64,000 nucleotides of DNA, from positions 434,001-498,000 of the forward strand of contig NZ_CP015243.1 in assembly GCF_001648175.1 (NCBI RefSeq), written 5' to 3'. The notes beneath the pieces were generated by a model. The model saw nothing but the letters and a program-made list of their open reading frames with translations, did no database searches and had not been told where the DNA came from. The translations under genes were made by a program, and so were the position numbers. Below, piece after piece: positions 47,023 to 56,055 of the stretch. The stretch comes from Halotalea alkalilenta. Lineage in GTDB: Bacteria > Pseudomonadota > Gammaproteobacteria > Pseudomonadales > Halomonadaceae. Position 1 is the stretch's first letter. Every line of letters starts with the position of its first letter.

Positions 47023-48926
47023 CAGGCACGCTCCTGGGCGTCGATCCCGAGCGCTCTGCGCTCGCGTTTCTTGAGCTGGATCAGCAGAAGCGATACCGCG
47101 GCCGGCGTCACCCCAGAGATCCGCGCGGCCTCGGCGAGCGTACGCGGCCGGGCGCGATCGAGCTTCTGGCGGATTTCGCTGGAGAGTCCGTCGATCCGGG
47201 CATAGTCGAGATCCATCGGCAGCAGGGTCTGCTCGTGGCGCTTGAGCTTGTCGATCTCCTCCTGCTGGCGATCGATATAGCCCTGGTACTTGGCCTGGAT
47301 CTGCACCTGCTCGGCGACCGCCGCGTACGCCACCGGGGCGTCGCCGCGCTTGAGCCCGGCGATGTCCTGGTACTCGAGCTCGGGACGTTTGAGCAAATCG
47401 AGCAGGCGCTGTTCGCGGGTGAGCTCGCCGAGCTTCGCCGCCAACCGCTCGGCCTCCTCGGTGCGCGGGTGGATCCAGGTCGAGGCGAGCCAGGCCTGCT
47501 CGCGTCCGATCGACTCACGCTTGGCCTCGAAGGCGCGATAGCGCGCATCGTCGACCAGACCGAGCTCGCGGCCCTTTTCGGTCAGGCGCAGATCGGCATT
47601 GTCCTCGCGCAGCAGCAGCCGGTATTCGGCGCGCGAGGTGAACATCCGATAGGGCTCCTGGGTACCGAGACGAATCAGGTCGTCGACCATCACCCCGATG
47701 TAGGCCTCGTCGCGGCGTGGATACCAGCACTCCCGGCCTTGCGCGCGGCGCGCGGCGTTGAGCCCGGCAAGCAGCCCCTGGGCACCGGCCTCTTCGTAGC
47801 CGGTGGTGCCGTTGATCTGTCCGGCGAAGAACAAGTTCTCGACGAAGCGGGTCTCGAGCGAGTGATGCAGGTCGCGTGGATCGAAGAAGTCGTACTCGAT
47901 CGCATAGCCGGGACGAGTGATGTGCGCCCGTTCCAGGCCCTCGATCGAGCGCACCAGGGAAAGCTGGACGTCGAACGGCAGCGAGGTAGATATCCCGTTG
48001 GGATAGAGCTCGTGGGTGGTGAGGCCTTCCGGTTCGATGAACACCTGGTGGCTCTGCTTGTCGGCGAAGCGATGGATCTTATCCTCGATCGACGGGCAGT
48101 AGCGCGGTCCGATTCCCTCGATCACCCCCGAATACATCGGCGAGCGATCGAGGTTGGCACGAATGATCTCGTGGGTGCGCTCGTTGGTGTGGGCGATGAA
48201 GCAATCGACCTGCCGCGGCTGCATCGCGCTGGTGCCGATGTAGGACATCACTGGGGTCGGCGTGTCGCCCGGCTGCACCTGCATGCGCGAGAAATCGACG
48301 CTCCTGGCGTCGATTCGCGGCGGTGTACCGGTCTTCAACCGCGCCACGTTGAACGGCAGCTCACGCAGCCGTGCCGCCAGCGCGGAAGCGCTGGGGTCGC
48401 CTGCGCGGCCACCGCTGTGGTTTTCGAGCCCGATGTGGATCACCCCACCGAGGAAGGTGCCAGTGCACAGCACCACCGTCTCGCCATGAAAGCGAATCCC
48501 TGCCTGGGTCACCGCGCCGCGCACCTTGCCATCCTCGACGATCAGATCGCTGACCGCCTGCTGGAAGATCGAAAGGTTCGGCTGGTTCTCCAGCATTTCC
48601 CGGATCGCCGCCTTGTACAGCACTCGGTCGGCCTGAGCGCGCGTAGCACGCACCGCCGGCCCCTTGCGTGAGTTGAGCACGCGGAACTGGATCCCGGCGC
48701 GATCGGTGGCCAGCGCCATGGCGCCACCCAGGGCATCGATCTCCTTGACCAGGTGGCTCTTGCCGATCCCACCGATGGCGGGATTGCACGACATCTGGCC
48801 GAGGGTCTCGACATTGTGGGTCAGCAGCAAGGTGTCGACGCCCATGCGAGCGGCGGCGAGCGCGGCTTCGGTTCCGGCATGGCCACCGCCGATGACGATG
48901 ACGTCAAAGCGGTTGGGGTAATCCAC
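47022..48926 (-). CDS. mnmG: tRNA uridine-5-carboxymethylaminomethyl modification enzyme MnmG
   Basis: MnmG (GidA), with MnmE, modifies wobble U34. The 634-aa protein has the N-terminal FAD-binding [19 protein letters not shown], the conserved [23 protein letters not shown] and [11 protein letters not shown]. The GTG at 48926 was chosen for AGGTA-containing SD and correct family N-terminus ([11 protein letters not shown]); a longer frame to 49007 is rejected. oriC-like sequence is immediately upstream, as in E. coli, while mnmE is not next to it. Confidence 0.96.
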   Translation of the reverse strand: MDYPNRFDVIVIGGGHAGTEAALAAARMGVDTLLLTHNVETLGQMSCNPAIGGIGKSHLVKEIDALGGAMALATDRAGIQFRVLNSRKGPAVRATRAQADRVLYKAAIREMLENQPNLSIFQQAVSDLIVEDGKVRGAVTQAGIRFHGETVVLCTGTFLGGVIHIGLENHSGGRAGDPSASALAARLRELPFNVARLKTGTPPRIDARSVDFSRMQVQPGDTPTPVMSYIGTSAMQPRQVDCFIAHTNERTHEIIRANLDRSPMYSGVIEGIGPRYCPSIEDKIHRFADKQSHQVFIEPEGLTTHELYPNGISTSLPFDVQLSLVRSIEGLERAHITRPGYAIEYDFFDPRDLHHSLETRFVENLFFAGQINGTTGYEEAGAQGLLAGLNAARRAQGRECWYPRRDEAYIGVMVDDLIRLGTQEPYRMFTSRAEYRLLLREDNADLRLTEKGRELGLVDDARYRAFEAKRESIGREQAWLASTWIHPRTEEAERLAAKLGELTREQRLLDLLKRPELEYQDIAGLKRGDAPVAYAAVAEQVQIQAKYQGYIDRQQEEIDKLKRHEQTLLPMDLDYARIDGLSSEIRQKLDRARPRTLAEAARISGVTPAAVSLLLIQLKKRERRALGIDAQERA

Positions 48927-49589
48927 GGTAGTACCTCGAAAGACTGTCGGGGCGCTGGAGCATGCCGGAGAGGGTCGATCCTGCCGTTTGCGTAAGGCGC
49001 AAGGCATGCGGTGCGCTGGGGATTAGGCCGCGCATTATAGCGCGCCTGTGGGTAACCGTCAGGGGTTTTCCACACCTCGCTTTTGACCTTGGATTCATTT
49101 ACTAAACAAAAATAAGAAAAAGGATTTATTTAAAGAAGTTTTGTTGTAGTAGTGACTATTGAGTAGCGATTTTTCTGTGGAAAACCAACTTTTATCCTTT
49201 TCATACAGAAAGTTAGGCTGTTCGCTACTGCGATGGAAAGTGGCGGACCGGCTGGGTGCGACCGGTGTGCGGCCTGTGGACAAAATGCATGGTTGTCCAC
49301 ACCCCGAGTTGTGCCCCTGTTTTCAACCGGCGCATACCCTGCTTGTCATCGTTTTCGTTCACGTCCACGTCAAGCTGGTGCGCGGCCAGCGCTGCCGTGG
49401 GCTGCAGGCCGATATCGGGGGTCAGGAAAAAAAACTTGTCCACAGCCGGATATCCGCGGATTCCGGGCTGCGCTGGATCGAGCCGACGAAAGTAGGGCGT
49501 CTTGAGGCGCTGAGTCTTGAGAAGCTAAGAGAGAGAAAGGCGAGGAGACACGACGCGGGCATTGCGCCCGCGTGATGAACAAGCGGGGA
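48927..49589. other. Probable chromosomal replication origin oriC
   Basis: This 663-bp gap between mnmG and erpA holds six 9-mers matching TTWTNCACA or its near variants TTGTCCACA and TTACCCACA. They are at 49047-49055 (minus), 49066-49074 (plus), 49176-49184 (minus), 49275-49283 (minus), 49293-49301 (plus) and 49436-49444 (plus). An AT-rich stretch (about 49085-49215, including ATTTACTAAACAAAAATAAG) is a good unwinding element. Location beside mnmG matches E. coli oriC. Genes to the left point left; most to the right point right. No gene is called here, although short frames exist. Confidence 0.85.
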
Positions 49590-49943
49590 TCAGACGGTGA
49601 AGGAGATCCCGCAGCCGCAGGTGGTGGTGGCGTTGGGGTTCTGGATCAGGAAGCGGGCACCGGCGAGGCCTTCCTCGAAGTCCACCGTTGAACCGACCAG
49701 GTACTGGTAGCTCAACGGATCGACCAGCAGCGAGACGCCGCCGTTTTCGATCACGGTATCGTCTTCCTGAACCTCGTCGCTGAAGTCGAAGCCGTACTGG
49801 AAACCGGAGCAGCCGCCTCCGGTGACGTACACGCGCAGCTTGAGCGCGGGGTTGTGCTCTGCTTGCGCCAGTTGGCGCACCCGCGCCGCGGCGCGATCGG
49901 TGAGGATCAGCGGAGTCGGGATGAAGGTTTCGGCGCCACTCAT
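49590..49943 (-). CDS. erpA: Iron-sulfur cluster insertion protein ErpA
   Basis: This 117-aa A-type carrier delivers Fe-S clusters to target enzymes. Its three conserved cysteines are C45 (GGGCSG) and C109/C111 (TTCGCGISF). ErpA-like features include the acidic [11 protein letters not shown] and [18 protein letters not shown]. It is monocistronic and its 3' end adjoins the oriC region. Confidence 0.94.
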   Translation of the reverse strand: MSGAETFIPTPLILTDRAAARVRQLAQAEHNPALKLRVYVTGGGCSGFQYGFDFSDEVQEDDTVIENGGVSLLVDPLSYQYLVGSTVDFEEGLAGARFLIQNPNATTTCGCGISFTV

Positions 49944-50232
49944 GCGTAGCCTCCTGGACAGGTGGTGCGATGGCGGTGGGCGGACGTCGCTGCGGCCTCA
50001 TCCATCGCAGAATGGGAGATAGTGTAGCATTTCGCCGCGCCGGCTGGCGTCATCGTGGCCGCTGGGCAGGGCGCTTTCCGTTATGATGACGAAGCGTGCA
50101 GCCCATTCGTCGTCGGCCGTGTTCGCGGGTCGAGCGAGCGGGCGCGGCAAGTGCGTTGAATTTCAATAAGACCGGCGGTATGCCGGCGTCACTGACCGTT
50201 GGTGCTGGACCGATACTGGATTGGGAGTCCGA

Positions 50233-50664
50233 ATGACCGCTTGGCTTTTGGCATTGCACATCCTGGCGCTGATTCTCTGGTTCGCAGCGTTGTTCTACCT
50301 GCCGCGTCTTTTCATCTATCACGCCTACGCGCTGCGCCAGCAAGACGAGCAGGGCGCCCATCGCTTCGAGGTGATGGAGCGCAAGCTCTACCGGCTGGCG
50401 ATGAACCCGGCGATGATCGTCACCCTCTTGCTCGGGATTTCGCTTGCGTTGACCAATCCCGGCTACTTCCTCGGCTCGGCGTGGTTCTACGTCAAGCTGG
50501 TACTGGTGGTGCTGCTGATCGGTTATCACCATATGTGCCTCGGGCTGATGCGCCGGCTGCGTAGCAATCAAGGTAAAAAGCCGATGTTCTACAAGATCTT
50601 CGCCCTGGTTCCGGTGGTGATCACCGTAGTGGTGGTGATCCTCAGCGTGGTGCAGCCGTTCTGA
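50233..50664 (+). CDS. hemJ: HemJ, protoporphyrinogen IX oxidase
   Basis: HemJ oxidises protoporphyrinogen IX to protoporphyrin IX in the membrane. The 143-aa protein has four TM segments, the conserved His in ALHILALILWFAALFYLPRL, and a C-terminal pair of hydrophobic helices. It is a UPF0093/CopD-like protein. I chose the ATG at 50233 because GGGAG sits 6 nt upstream; the frame from TTG 50221 is less likely. thiD starts 35 nt on, and hemL is downstream in the same direction, giving a heme/thiamin gene set. Confidence 0.9.
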   Translation: MTAWLLALHILALILWFAALFYLPRLFIYHAYALRQQDEQGAHRFEVMERKLYRLAMNPAMIVTLLLGISLALTNPGYFLGSAWFYVKLVLVVLLIGYHHMCLGLMRRLRSNQGKKPMFYKIFALVPVVITVVVVILSVVQPF

Positions 50665-50699
50665 GCCGCTCATTCGACAGCCGCCCACGGCCGCCGGCG

Positions 50700-51482
50700 G
50701 TGCTGGTGTTCGCCGGGCTCGATCCGAGCAATGGGGCTGGGCTCGGCGCCGACCTGGAGGCGATCCGCGCGGGCGGCGGCTGGGCGCTGAGCGTGCCCAC
50801 CGCGCTGACGGTGCAGGATACCCACGATGTCGCGCGGGTCGTGCCGGTCGATCCTGGCTACCTGCTCGAGGCGGCGCTGCGGATCAGTGCCGACGTGCCC
50901 GTCGCGGCGGTCAAGGTCGGGCTGCTCTCGAGTCTCGGCACCCTCGAGGCGCTGCTATCGTTTCTCGATCTCCATCCCGGCCTGCCGCTGGTGGTCGATC
51001 CGGTATTCAAGGCCGGAGGTGGCAGTGAGCTGTCGGGGCAGGCGCTGATCGCCGCCTGCCGGCGCAGGCTGCTGCCGCGGGCGACGATCACCACGCCCAA
51101 TCGTTGCGAACTCGCCCGACTGGCCGGTGAATACGACGACGATGTCTCCCGCGCGATGGCGCTCTGCGCCGAGGGGCCGGCCGTGCTGGTCACCGGCACG
51201 GATCCGCTGCCGGGAGAAACCGCTGGTGAAACGATCGAGCACGTGCTGCATCGCGCAGGTTCCTTTCCACTTCGATGGCAGTGGCCTCGGCTGCCGGGCC
51301 GCTACCATGGCTCCGGCTGTACGCTGGCCTCTCGGCTGGCGGTGGCGTTGGCGACAGGCGAGTCGCTCGAACGCGCTTGCGAGATCGCCCAGCGCTTCAC
51401 TTGGGATGCGCTGGCCGCGAGCCACGCCCTTGGCGGCGGGCAGCGGCTGCCGGAACGTTGGCCTGCGAGGAGGGCGCCTTGA
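50700..51482 (+). CDS. thiD: Hydroxymethylpyrimidine/phosphomethylpyrimidine kinase ThiD
   Basis: ThiD phosphorylates HMP and HMP-P for thiamin synthesis. The 260-aa protein has the ribokinase-like fold, [38 protein letters not shown], and the anion-hole motif [15 protein letters not shown]. The start is a GTG at 50700 (or GTG 50706); there is no ATG upstream, so the N-terminus is a little short. The thiE start overlaps its stop. No TPP riboswitch was recognised upstream. Confidence 0.9.
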   Translation: MLVFAGLDPSNGAGLGADLEAIRAGGGWALSVPTALTVQDTHDVARVVPVDPGYLLEAALRISADVPVAAVKVGLLSSLGTLEALLSFLDLHPGLPLVVDPVFKAGGGSELSGQALIAACRRRLLPRATITTPNRCELARLAGEYDDDVSRAMALCAEGPAVLVTGTDPLPGETAGETIEHVLHRAGSFPLRWQWPRLPGRYHGSGCTLASRLAVALATGESLERACEIAQRFTWDALAASHALGGGQRLPERWPARRAP

Positions 51483-52120
51483 ACCCAGCGCATGGCAAGC
51501 AGTACCGGGATTGGCGCCGGGGCGTCTACGCGATTACCGACAGCGGGCTGACCCCGGACGACGAACGACTCTTCGCCGCGGTCGAGGCTGCGCTCGAAGG
51601 CGGCTTGGCGCTGCTTCAGTACCGCGACAAGTCGAACGACCAAGTCCTGCGCGAACGCCAGGCACGCGGGCTCGCAGCGCGCTGCGCCGCCCATGGGGTG
51701 GCGCTGATCATCAATGACGATCTGGCGCTCGCGGCGCGGCTGGGAGTCGGCGTTCACCTCGGCCAGCAGGATGGCTCCATCGCTGCCGCCCGCGCGCTGC
51801 TCGGCGAACAGGCGATCATCGGTGCGACCTGCCATGCGAGCCTCGAACTCGCTCGTCGCGCCCGCGACGAAGGCGCGAGCTATCTCGCCTTCGGCCGCTT
51901 CTTCGCTTCACGCACCAAGCCAGAGGCGCCGCCGGCCTCGCTCGAGCTGCTCGGCCAGGCGCGAGCGCTGGGGCTGCCTTGCGTTGCGATCGGCGGTATC
52001 GATCACAGTAACGCCGCCATCGCGCGCCGCGCCGGCGCGGATCTGATCGCGGTGGTGCACGCGGTATTCGCCGCCGATGATCCGGCTCGCGCGGTGATCG
52101 GTCTGCGCGAAGCCCGCTAG
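51479..52120 (+). CDS. thiE: Thiamine-phosphate synthase ThiE
   Basis: ThiE joins HMP-PP and thiazole phosphate. The 213-aa protein has the TIM-barrel motifs [49 protein letters not shown], and [14 protein letters not shown]. The start is a TTG at 51479, in a TTGA overlap with the thiD stop, with GAGGAGG 5-6 nt upstream. A longer frame (from 51275) lies inside thiD and is not supported. Confidence 0.9.
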   Translation: MNPAHGKQYRDWRRGVYAITDSGLTPDDERLFAAVEAALEGGLALLQYRDKSNDQVLRERQARGLAARCAAHGVALIINDDLALAARLGVGVHLGQQDGSIAAARALLGEQAIIGATCHASLELARRARDEGASYLAFGRFFASRTKPEAPPASLELLGQARALGLPCVAIGGIDHSNAAIARRAGADLIAVVHAVFAADDPARAVIGLREAR

Positions 52121-52292
52121 GGCGGTTTTTCGCCCTCCGCACTCTGTGCGAGACTGGCGGATAGCATGGCGTACCCGTCCTGGTCTCTGCGGTATCGTGG
52201 TCGGCGCCGATAGCGCAGGGATCCCGCGGCCACGCGCTTGGTGTTGCGCCGCCACAGCTTCATTCTCCAGCCAACATTTGCAGGAATCGACG

Positions 52293-53573
52293 ATGACCAC
52301 CTCCCAGCAGCTCTTCGATCTCGCCCAGCGCCACATTCCTGGAGGGGTCAATTCGCCGGTGCGCGCCTTCAAGGGGCTCGATCGGGCGCCGGTGTTCATC
52401 GAGCGTGCCAAGGGCGCCTATCTGTATGACGTCGAGGGCAAGCGCTACATCGACTACGTCGGCTCCTGGGGACCAATGATCACCGGGCATGCCGATGCCG
52501 ACGTGCTCGCCGCGGTGCGCGAGCGTCTCGATGACGGCCTCTCCTTCGGCACCCCGACCGCGATCGAGACCACCATGGCGGATTTGATCTGCGAGATCAT
52601 GCCGTCGGTCGAGATGGTGCGGATGGTCAATTCCGGCACCGAAGCGACGATGTCGGCGATCCGCCTCGCCCGCGGCTTCACCGGGCGGGACGCGATCGTC
52701 AAGTTCGAAGGCTGCTACCACGGCCATGCCGATTCGCTGCTGGTCAAGGCCGGCTCCGGCGCCTTGACCCATGGAGAGCCGAGCTCCCCTGGCGTGCCCG
52801 CTTCGCTGGCCGAGCATACCCTGACGCTCAGCTACAACGATATCGACGCTGTGCGCGAGCTGTTCGCTGCGCGCGGCGGCGAGATCGCCTGCATCATCGT
52901 TGAACCCGTGGCCGGCAACATGAACTGCATCCCGCCGCTGCCAGGCTTCCTCGAGACCCTGCGTGAGGTCTGCGACGCGAGCGGTGCGGTGCTGATCTTC
53001 GATGAGGTGATGACCGGCTTTCGCGTCGCGCTCGGTGGTGCCCAGGCGCATTACGGCATCACCCCCGACCTGACCTGCCTCGGCAAGATCGTCGGCGGTG
53101 GCATGCCGGTTGGCGCCTTCGGCGGCAAGCGCGAGATCATGAGCAGAATCTCGCCGCTCGGCCCGGTCTACCAGGCCGGCACGCTGTCGGGTAATCCGCT
53201 CGCGATGGCCGCTGGGATCACCCTGCTCGGCAAGGTGCGCGCCGAGGGTTTCCATGCCGCGCTTTCCGCTCGAGCGGCCGAGCTCTGCGAGGGTCTCGAG
53301 CGGCTCGCGCGGGAGGCAGGGATAGCTCTGCTGACCCACCAGGTCGGCGGCATGTTCGGGCTGTTCTTCACCGACCAGCCGGCGGTCGACGACTTCGCCG
53401 CCGCCACCGCCTGCGACACCGAGCGCTTTCGGCGCTTCTTCTCGCTGATGCTCGACCAGGGGGTCTATCTGGCACCATCCAACTACGAAGCCGGGTTCAT
53501 CTCCAGCGCCCATGGCGATGCCGAAATCAGTGCGACCCTACAAGCGGCGGCGAAGGCTTTCGCGGCGCTCTGA
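52293..53573 (+). CDS. hemL: Glutamate-1-semialdehyde 2,1-aminomutase HemL
   Basis: HemL makes 5-aminolevulinate in the C5 heme pathway. The 426-aa protein is a class III aminotransferase with [21 protein letters not shown] (split across the PLP phosphate region), [25 protein letters not shown] and PLP-binding K265 in [19 protein letters not shown]. The ATG at 52293 (MTTSQQLFD) follows CAGGAAT. It pairs with hemJ upstream, both heme genes. Confidence 0.97.
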   Translation: MTTSQQLFDLAQRHIPGGVNSPVRAFKGLDRAPVFIERAKGAYLYDVEGKRYIDYVGSWGPMITGHADADVLAAVRERLDDGLSFGTPTAIETTMADLICEIMPSVEMVRMVNSGTEATMSAIRLARGFTGRDAIVKFEGCYHGHADSLLVKAGSGALTHGEPSSPGVPASLAEHTLTLSYNDIDAVRELFAARGGEIACIIVEPVAGNMNCIPPLPGFLETLREVCDASGAVLIFDEVMTGFRVALGGAQAHYGITPDLTCLGKIVGGGMPVGAFGGKREIMSRISPLGPVYQAGTLSGNPLAMAAGITLLGKVRAEGFHAALSARAAELCEGLERLAREAGIALLTHQVGGMFGLFFTDQPAVDDFAAATACDTERFRRFFSLMLDQGVYLAPSNYEAGFISSAHGDAEISATLQAAAKAFAAL

Positions 53574-53745
53574 GCGCAAGGCGCTGAAAGTGGCGTTGGT
53601 CGAAAAGGTGGTTTGGAAGCGATGGCCAGGAGGGAGTCGCGGACGCGCTTTTTCGATAGACTTGATCCATCGGCGCGTTGCGTCTTAGACATCCATCTCG
53701 ACAGTCAAAGGCCGCCAGGGGCCTATCCCAGCCAGGAGCTAGAAC

Positions 53746-54906
53746 TTGACTCAGCCTTCGCGCCAGCCTTTGTTCGAGGCTCTCCACCGTCACGGCGTAC
53801 TCGATGCCGAACGCCTTACCGAGGCCGATCGGCTCGATTGCGACCAGCTGATCGAACTGTGCCACCAGATCGCCGAACGCATGCTCGCCCAGCGCGACCG
53901 GCCCAAGGCCGTGGCCGAACCGCCCTACCAACGTCTCGACCAGGCGATGCTCGCCTCGCTCGAGCGCCTCTGCGCGCATCCCGCCACCGGTGCCTACGCG
54001 GAAGAACTCGAGCAGCTCGGCTACTGGGCGGTCGAGGCCTTCGCGCGGATGCACGGCGCGCTCGAGAAGCGCCGCCAGCTCGGCCTGAGCGTGCCGGTCG
54101 GCGAAGTGGTCGAAGGCGATGTCTGCCTCGAACTCGTTGCGGTCTGCTGCGACATTCTCACCCTCGATGGTCTGCCGCTGGCCAACGAAGTGGTGGATCG
54201 CTATCTCGAAGGCTGCGGTGACTTCGAGATGATGCGGCTGTTCGACTATGCCGCGGTCTACTATGCGCTGCGTCGTGCCGAAGAGGTGGTCGACCAGCCG
54301 CTGGCGCTGCGCCGCTACATCGAGACGACCATCTACATCGCCGAGTTCCGGGTGCCTTACCTGCTGCTCGGGGTGGGGGTGATCGGCAGCGGCAAGAGCC
54401 GCTTCACTCAGGCAGCGATGCGCGAGCTCGCCGGTATCCGGGTACGCTCCAACGTCGAGCGCCAGCGATTGCTCGACGAGCGCGCCGCTGCCGGCTTGCC
54501 GGTGCTCGGCGAGTACGACCCGGAGATCACCGCTGAAACCTATGCGCGGCTGGCGAAGATCACCGGCGCCCTGCTGGAGGCGAGCTACCCGGTCTACATC
54601 GACGCCACCTGCCTCAAGCGCGAGCAGCGTGACCTGCTGCGCAACGAGGCGCAGTCGCGTGGATTAGCGACGCTGATGGTCAATTTCCAGGCCGACCGCG
54701 CGACGCTCGAGGCGCGGATTTCCCGCCGCTCGAACCGTCGTCAGGAGCGCCCGGAGGTAGCATTCAAGGTGCTCGACGAGCAGCTCGCCCAGTTCGAGCC
54801 GTTCGAAGAGGATGAACGGATCCACCTGATCCAGCTCGACACCACCGCGCGCGACGCCAACGTCACCCTGGTGGCGCTGATCCGAGAGCACCTGCGGCTG
54901 AGCTGA
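53746..54906 (+). CDS. Degenerate APH-like/P-loop kinase fusion protein
   Basis: This 386-aa protein resembles the C-terminal two thirds of the widespread 'aminoglycoside phosphotransferase/ATP-binding' fusion of about 500 aa. The APH-like half (1-190) is short, and the usual HGDxxxxN catalytic loop reads EGDVCLEL (123-130), so it is probably an inactive phosphotransferase remnant. A P-loop follows at 209-218 (GVGVIGSGKS) with a kinase-like domain (VYIDATCLKREQRDLL, ISRRSNRRQERPE). A TTG start (53746) has SD AGGAG 7 nt upstream. Function is unknown; a small-molecule or nucleoside kinase is possible. Confidence 0.7.
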   Translation: MTQPSRQPLFEALHRHGVLDAERLTEADRLDCDQLIELCHQIAERMLAQRDRPKAVAEPPYQRLDQAMLASLERLCAHPATGAYAEELEQLGYWAVEAFARMHGALEKRRQLGLSVPVGEVVEGDVCLELVAVCCDILTLDGLPLANEVVDRYLEGCGDFEMMRLFDYAAVYYALRRAEEVVDQPLALRRYIETTIYIAEFRVPYLLLGVGVIGSGKSRFTQAAMRELAGIRVRSNVERQRLLDERAAAGLPVLGEYDPEITAETYARLAKITGALLEASYPVYIDATCLKREQRDLLRNEAQSRGLATLMVNFQADRATLEARISRRSNRRQERPEVAFKVLDEQLAQFEPFEEDERIHLIQLDTTARDANVTLVALIREHLRLS

Positions 54907-54962
54907 TCCCGCTGATTTTTCTTAAGTTTTTCCGCCGTTTTCGATCCGTCAAGCTCCGCTAA

Positions 54963-54999
54963 TGAGGAAATGTCCCAGGCACTTTGGGACATTTCCTCA
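54963..54999. terminator. Perfect 15-bp inverted repeat
   Basis: TGAGGAAATGTCCCA and TGGGACATTTCCTCA are exact reverse complements around a 7-nt loop (GGCACTT), 56 nt beyond the P-loop gene stop. It could end that transcript although no T-run follows, or be an operator or a mobile-element footprint. Confidence 0.5.
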
Positions 55000-55196
55000 G
55001 TAGAGTTATTAACGGCGCGTATCGATAGGTTTCAATATTTATATCGGCTCTTTCTTGTGGATTTATTACTTAAATATTTTATCAGTAAAATCATTAAGTT
55101 ATGACAAATTAAGTTTGAACAAAAATTAGCTTTACAAAAAGATCGACTCCCCTTCATGACAGTGATGAAAACGCTAATCACGCCTTAATTTCTGTG

Positions 55197-55212
55197 CGAC
55201 CAAGGTCGTACT
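55197..55212. promoter_or_regulatory. GACC-AA-GGTC motif upstream of carbonic anhydrase
   Basis: CGACCAAGGTCGTACT contains the palindrome GACC-AA-GGTC, 165 nt before the carbonic anhydrase ATG. A nearly identical element lies at 57745-57759, upstream of the thiolase gene. The binding protein is not known from this window. Confidence 0.45.
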
Positions 55213-55361
55213 AGCATGATCCTTCCATAGGTTCTTGGACGAAAGCATCGCTTCCCAACCACGTTGCCAACGGCGAATTCGTGCGACCCAGAGATCGGGC
55301 CTGCGCTACCGGATTTCATCGCGAACGTCGGACCGACCCTATTTCCAAGGAGAGCCGAGTC

Positions 55362-56003
55362 ATGGACTTCATCGATCGATTGCTGCTTGAGAACCGTGCT
55401 TGGGCGCAGGAGAACCGCGCCTATGACCCCGAGCTGTTCGAACGGCTCAGCGCCGGTCAGTCACCCCGGGTGCTATGGATTGGCTGCGCCGACAGCCGAG
55501 TGCCGGCAGAGCAGATCTGCAACGCCGAGCCGGGCGAACTGTTCGTCCATCGCAACATTGCCAACGTCGTCGCCGAGGGAGACAGCAGCCGCAGCGTGCT
55601 GGAGTACGCGATCGAGGTGCTCCAGGTCGAGCACATCGTGGTCTGTGGCCACCATCGCTGCGGCGGTATCCAGGCCGCCCTGAGCCCGGAGGAGACCGGG
55701 CTGCCCCACGTCGATCGCCACCTCGAACCGATCCGGCAGCTGCGCGATGCCCATGTCGACACGCTCCACCCCCTCGCCGAGCGAGACCGCGTGACCACGC
55801 TCTCCGAGCTCAACGTTCGAGCCCAGATCGAACTGCTGGCTCGGCTGCCATTGATCAAGAAGGCCCACGAGGAGAAGCGTGGCCCGACCCTGCACGGCAT
55901 GATGTACGCATTGGAAAGCGGCCAGCTGCGCGAACTGGTGCGCTGGCCGCCGGGCTCTACACACAGTTTCATGACTTCTTCGGCCATGGCGCTCAGCGAA
56001 TGA
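55362..56003 (+). CDS. can: Beta-class carbonic anhydrase
   Basis: The enzyme interconverts CO2 and bicarbonate. The 213-aa protein has zinc ligands C42, H97 and C100 and the D44-R46 dyad (WIGCADSRVP, CGHHRCGG). The ATG at 55362 (MDFIDRLLLE) follows AAGGAGAG; a longer frame from 55281 is less likely. The SulP transporter starts 52 nt downstream, so the two probably supply bicarbonate together. Confidence 0.95.
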   Translation: MDFIDRLLLENRAWAQENRAYDPELFERLSAGQSPRVLWIGCADSRVPAEQICNAEPGELFVHRNIANVVAEGDSSRSVLEYAIEVLQVEHIVVCGHHRCGGIQAALSPEETGLPHVDRHLEPIRQLRDAHVDTLHPLAERDRVTTLSELNVRAQIELLARLPLIKKAHEEKRGPTLHGMMYALESGQLRELVRWPPGSTHSFMTSSAMALSE

Positions 56004-56055
56004 ACGTCGTCTCGTCCTATCGTTCGTTCATGGCCGCGCGGCAAGGAGGCTTTCG

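Larger units (their letters stand above)
54907..55361. other. AT-rich intergenic region with inverted repeat and carbonic anhydrase promoter region
   Basis: This 455-bp region has a perfect 15-bp inverted repeat (54963-54999), an AT-rich stretch (about 55015-55140) and the palindromic motif at 55197-55212. No gene with an SD is seen before the carbonic anhydrase ATG. Confidence 0.55.

Noticed and set aside
49159..49575. Plus-strand frames inside the oriC region
   Set aside because: They cross several DnaA boxes, have no SD and no recognisable domain; they are better explained as origin DNA.
44593..49589. parS centromere sites near parAB and oriC
   Set aside because: No match to TGTTNCACGTGNAACA was found in this region by eye.
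50100..50700. TPP riboswitch ahead of thiD/thiE
   Set aside because: The gap before thiD is only 35 nt, and no conserved THI-box sequence was recognised upstream of hemJ.
52111..52134. Terminator after thiE
   Set aside because: The GCCC/GGGC stem is only 4 bp before TTTTT, too weak to call; read-through to hemL is possible.
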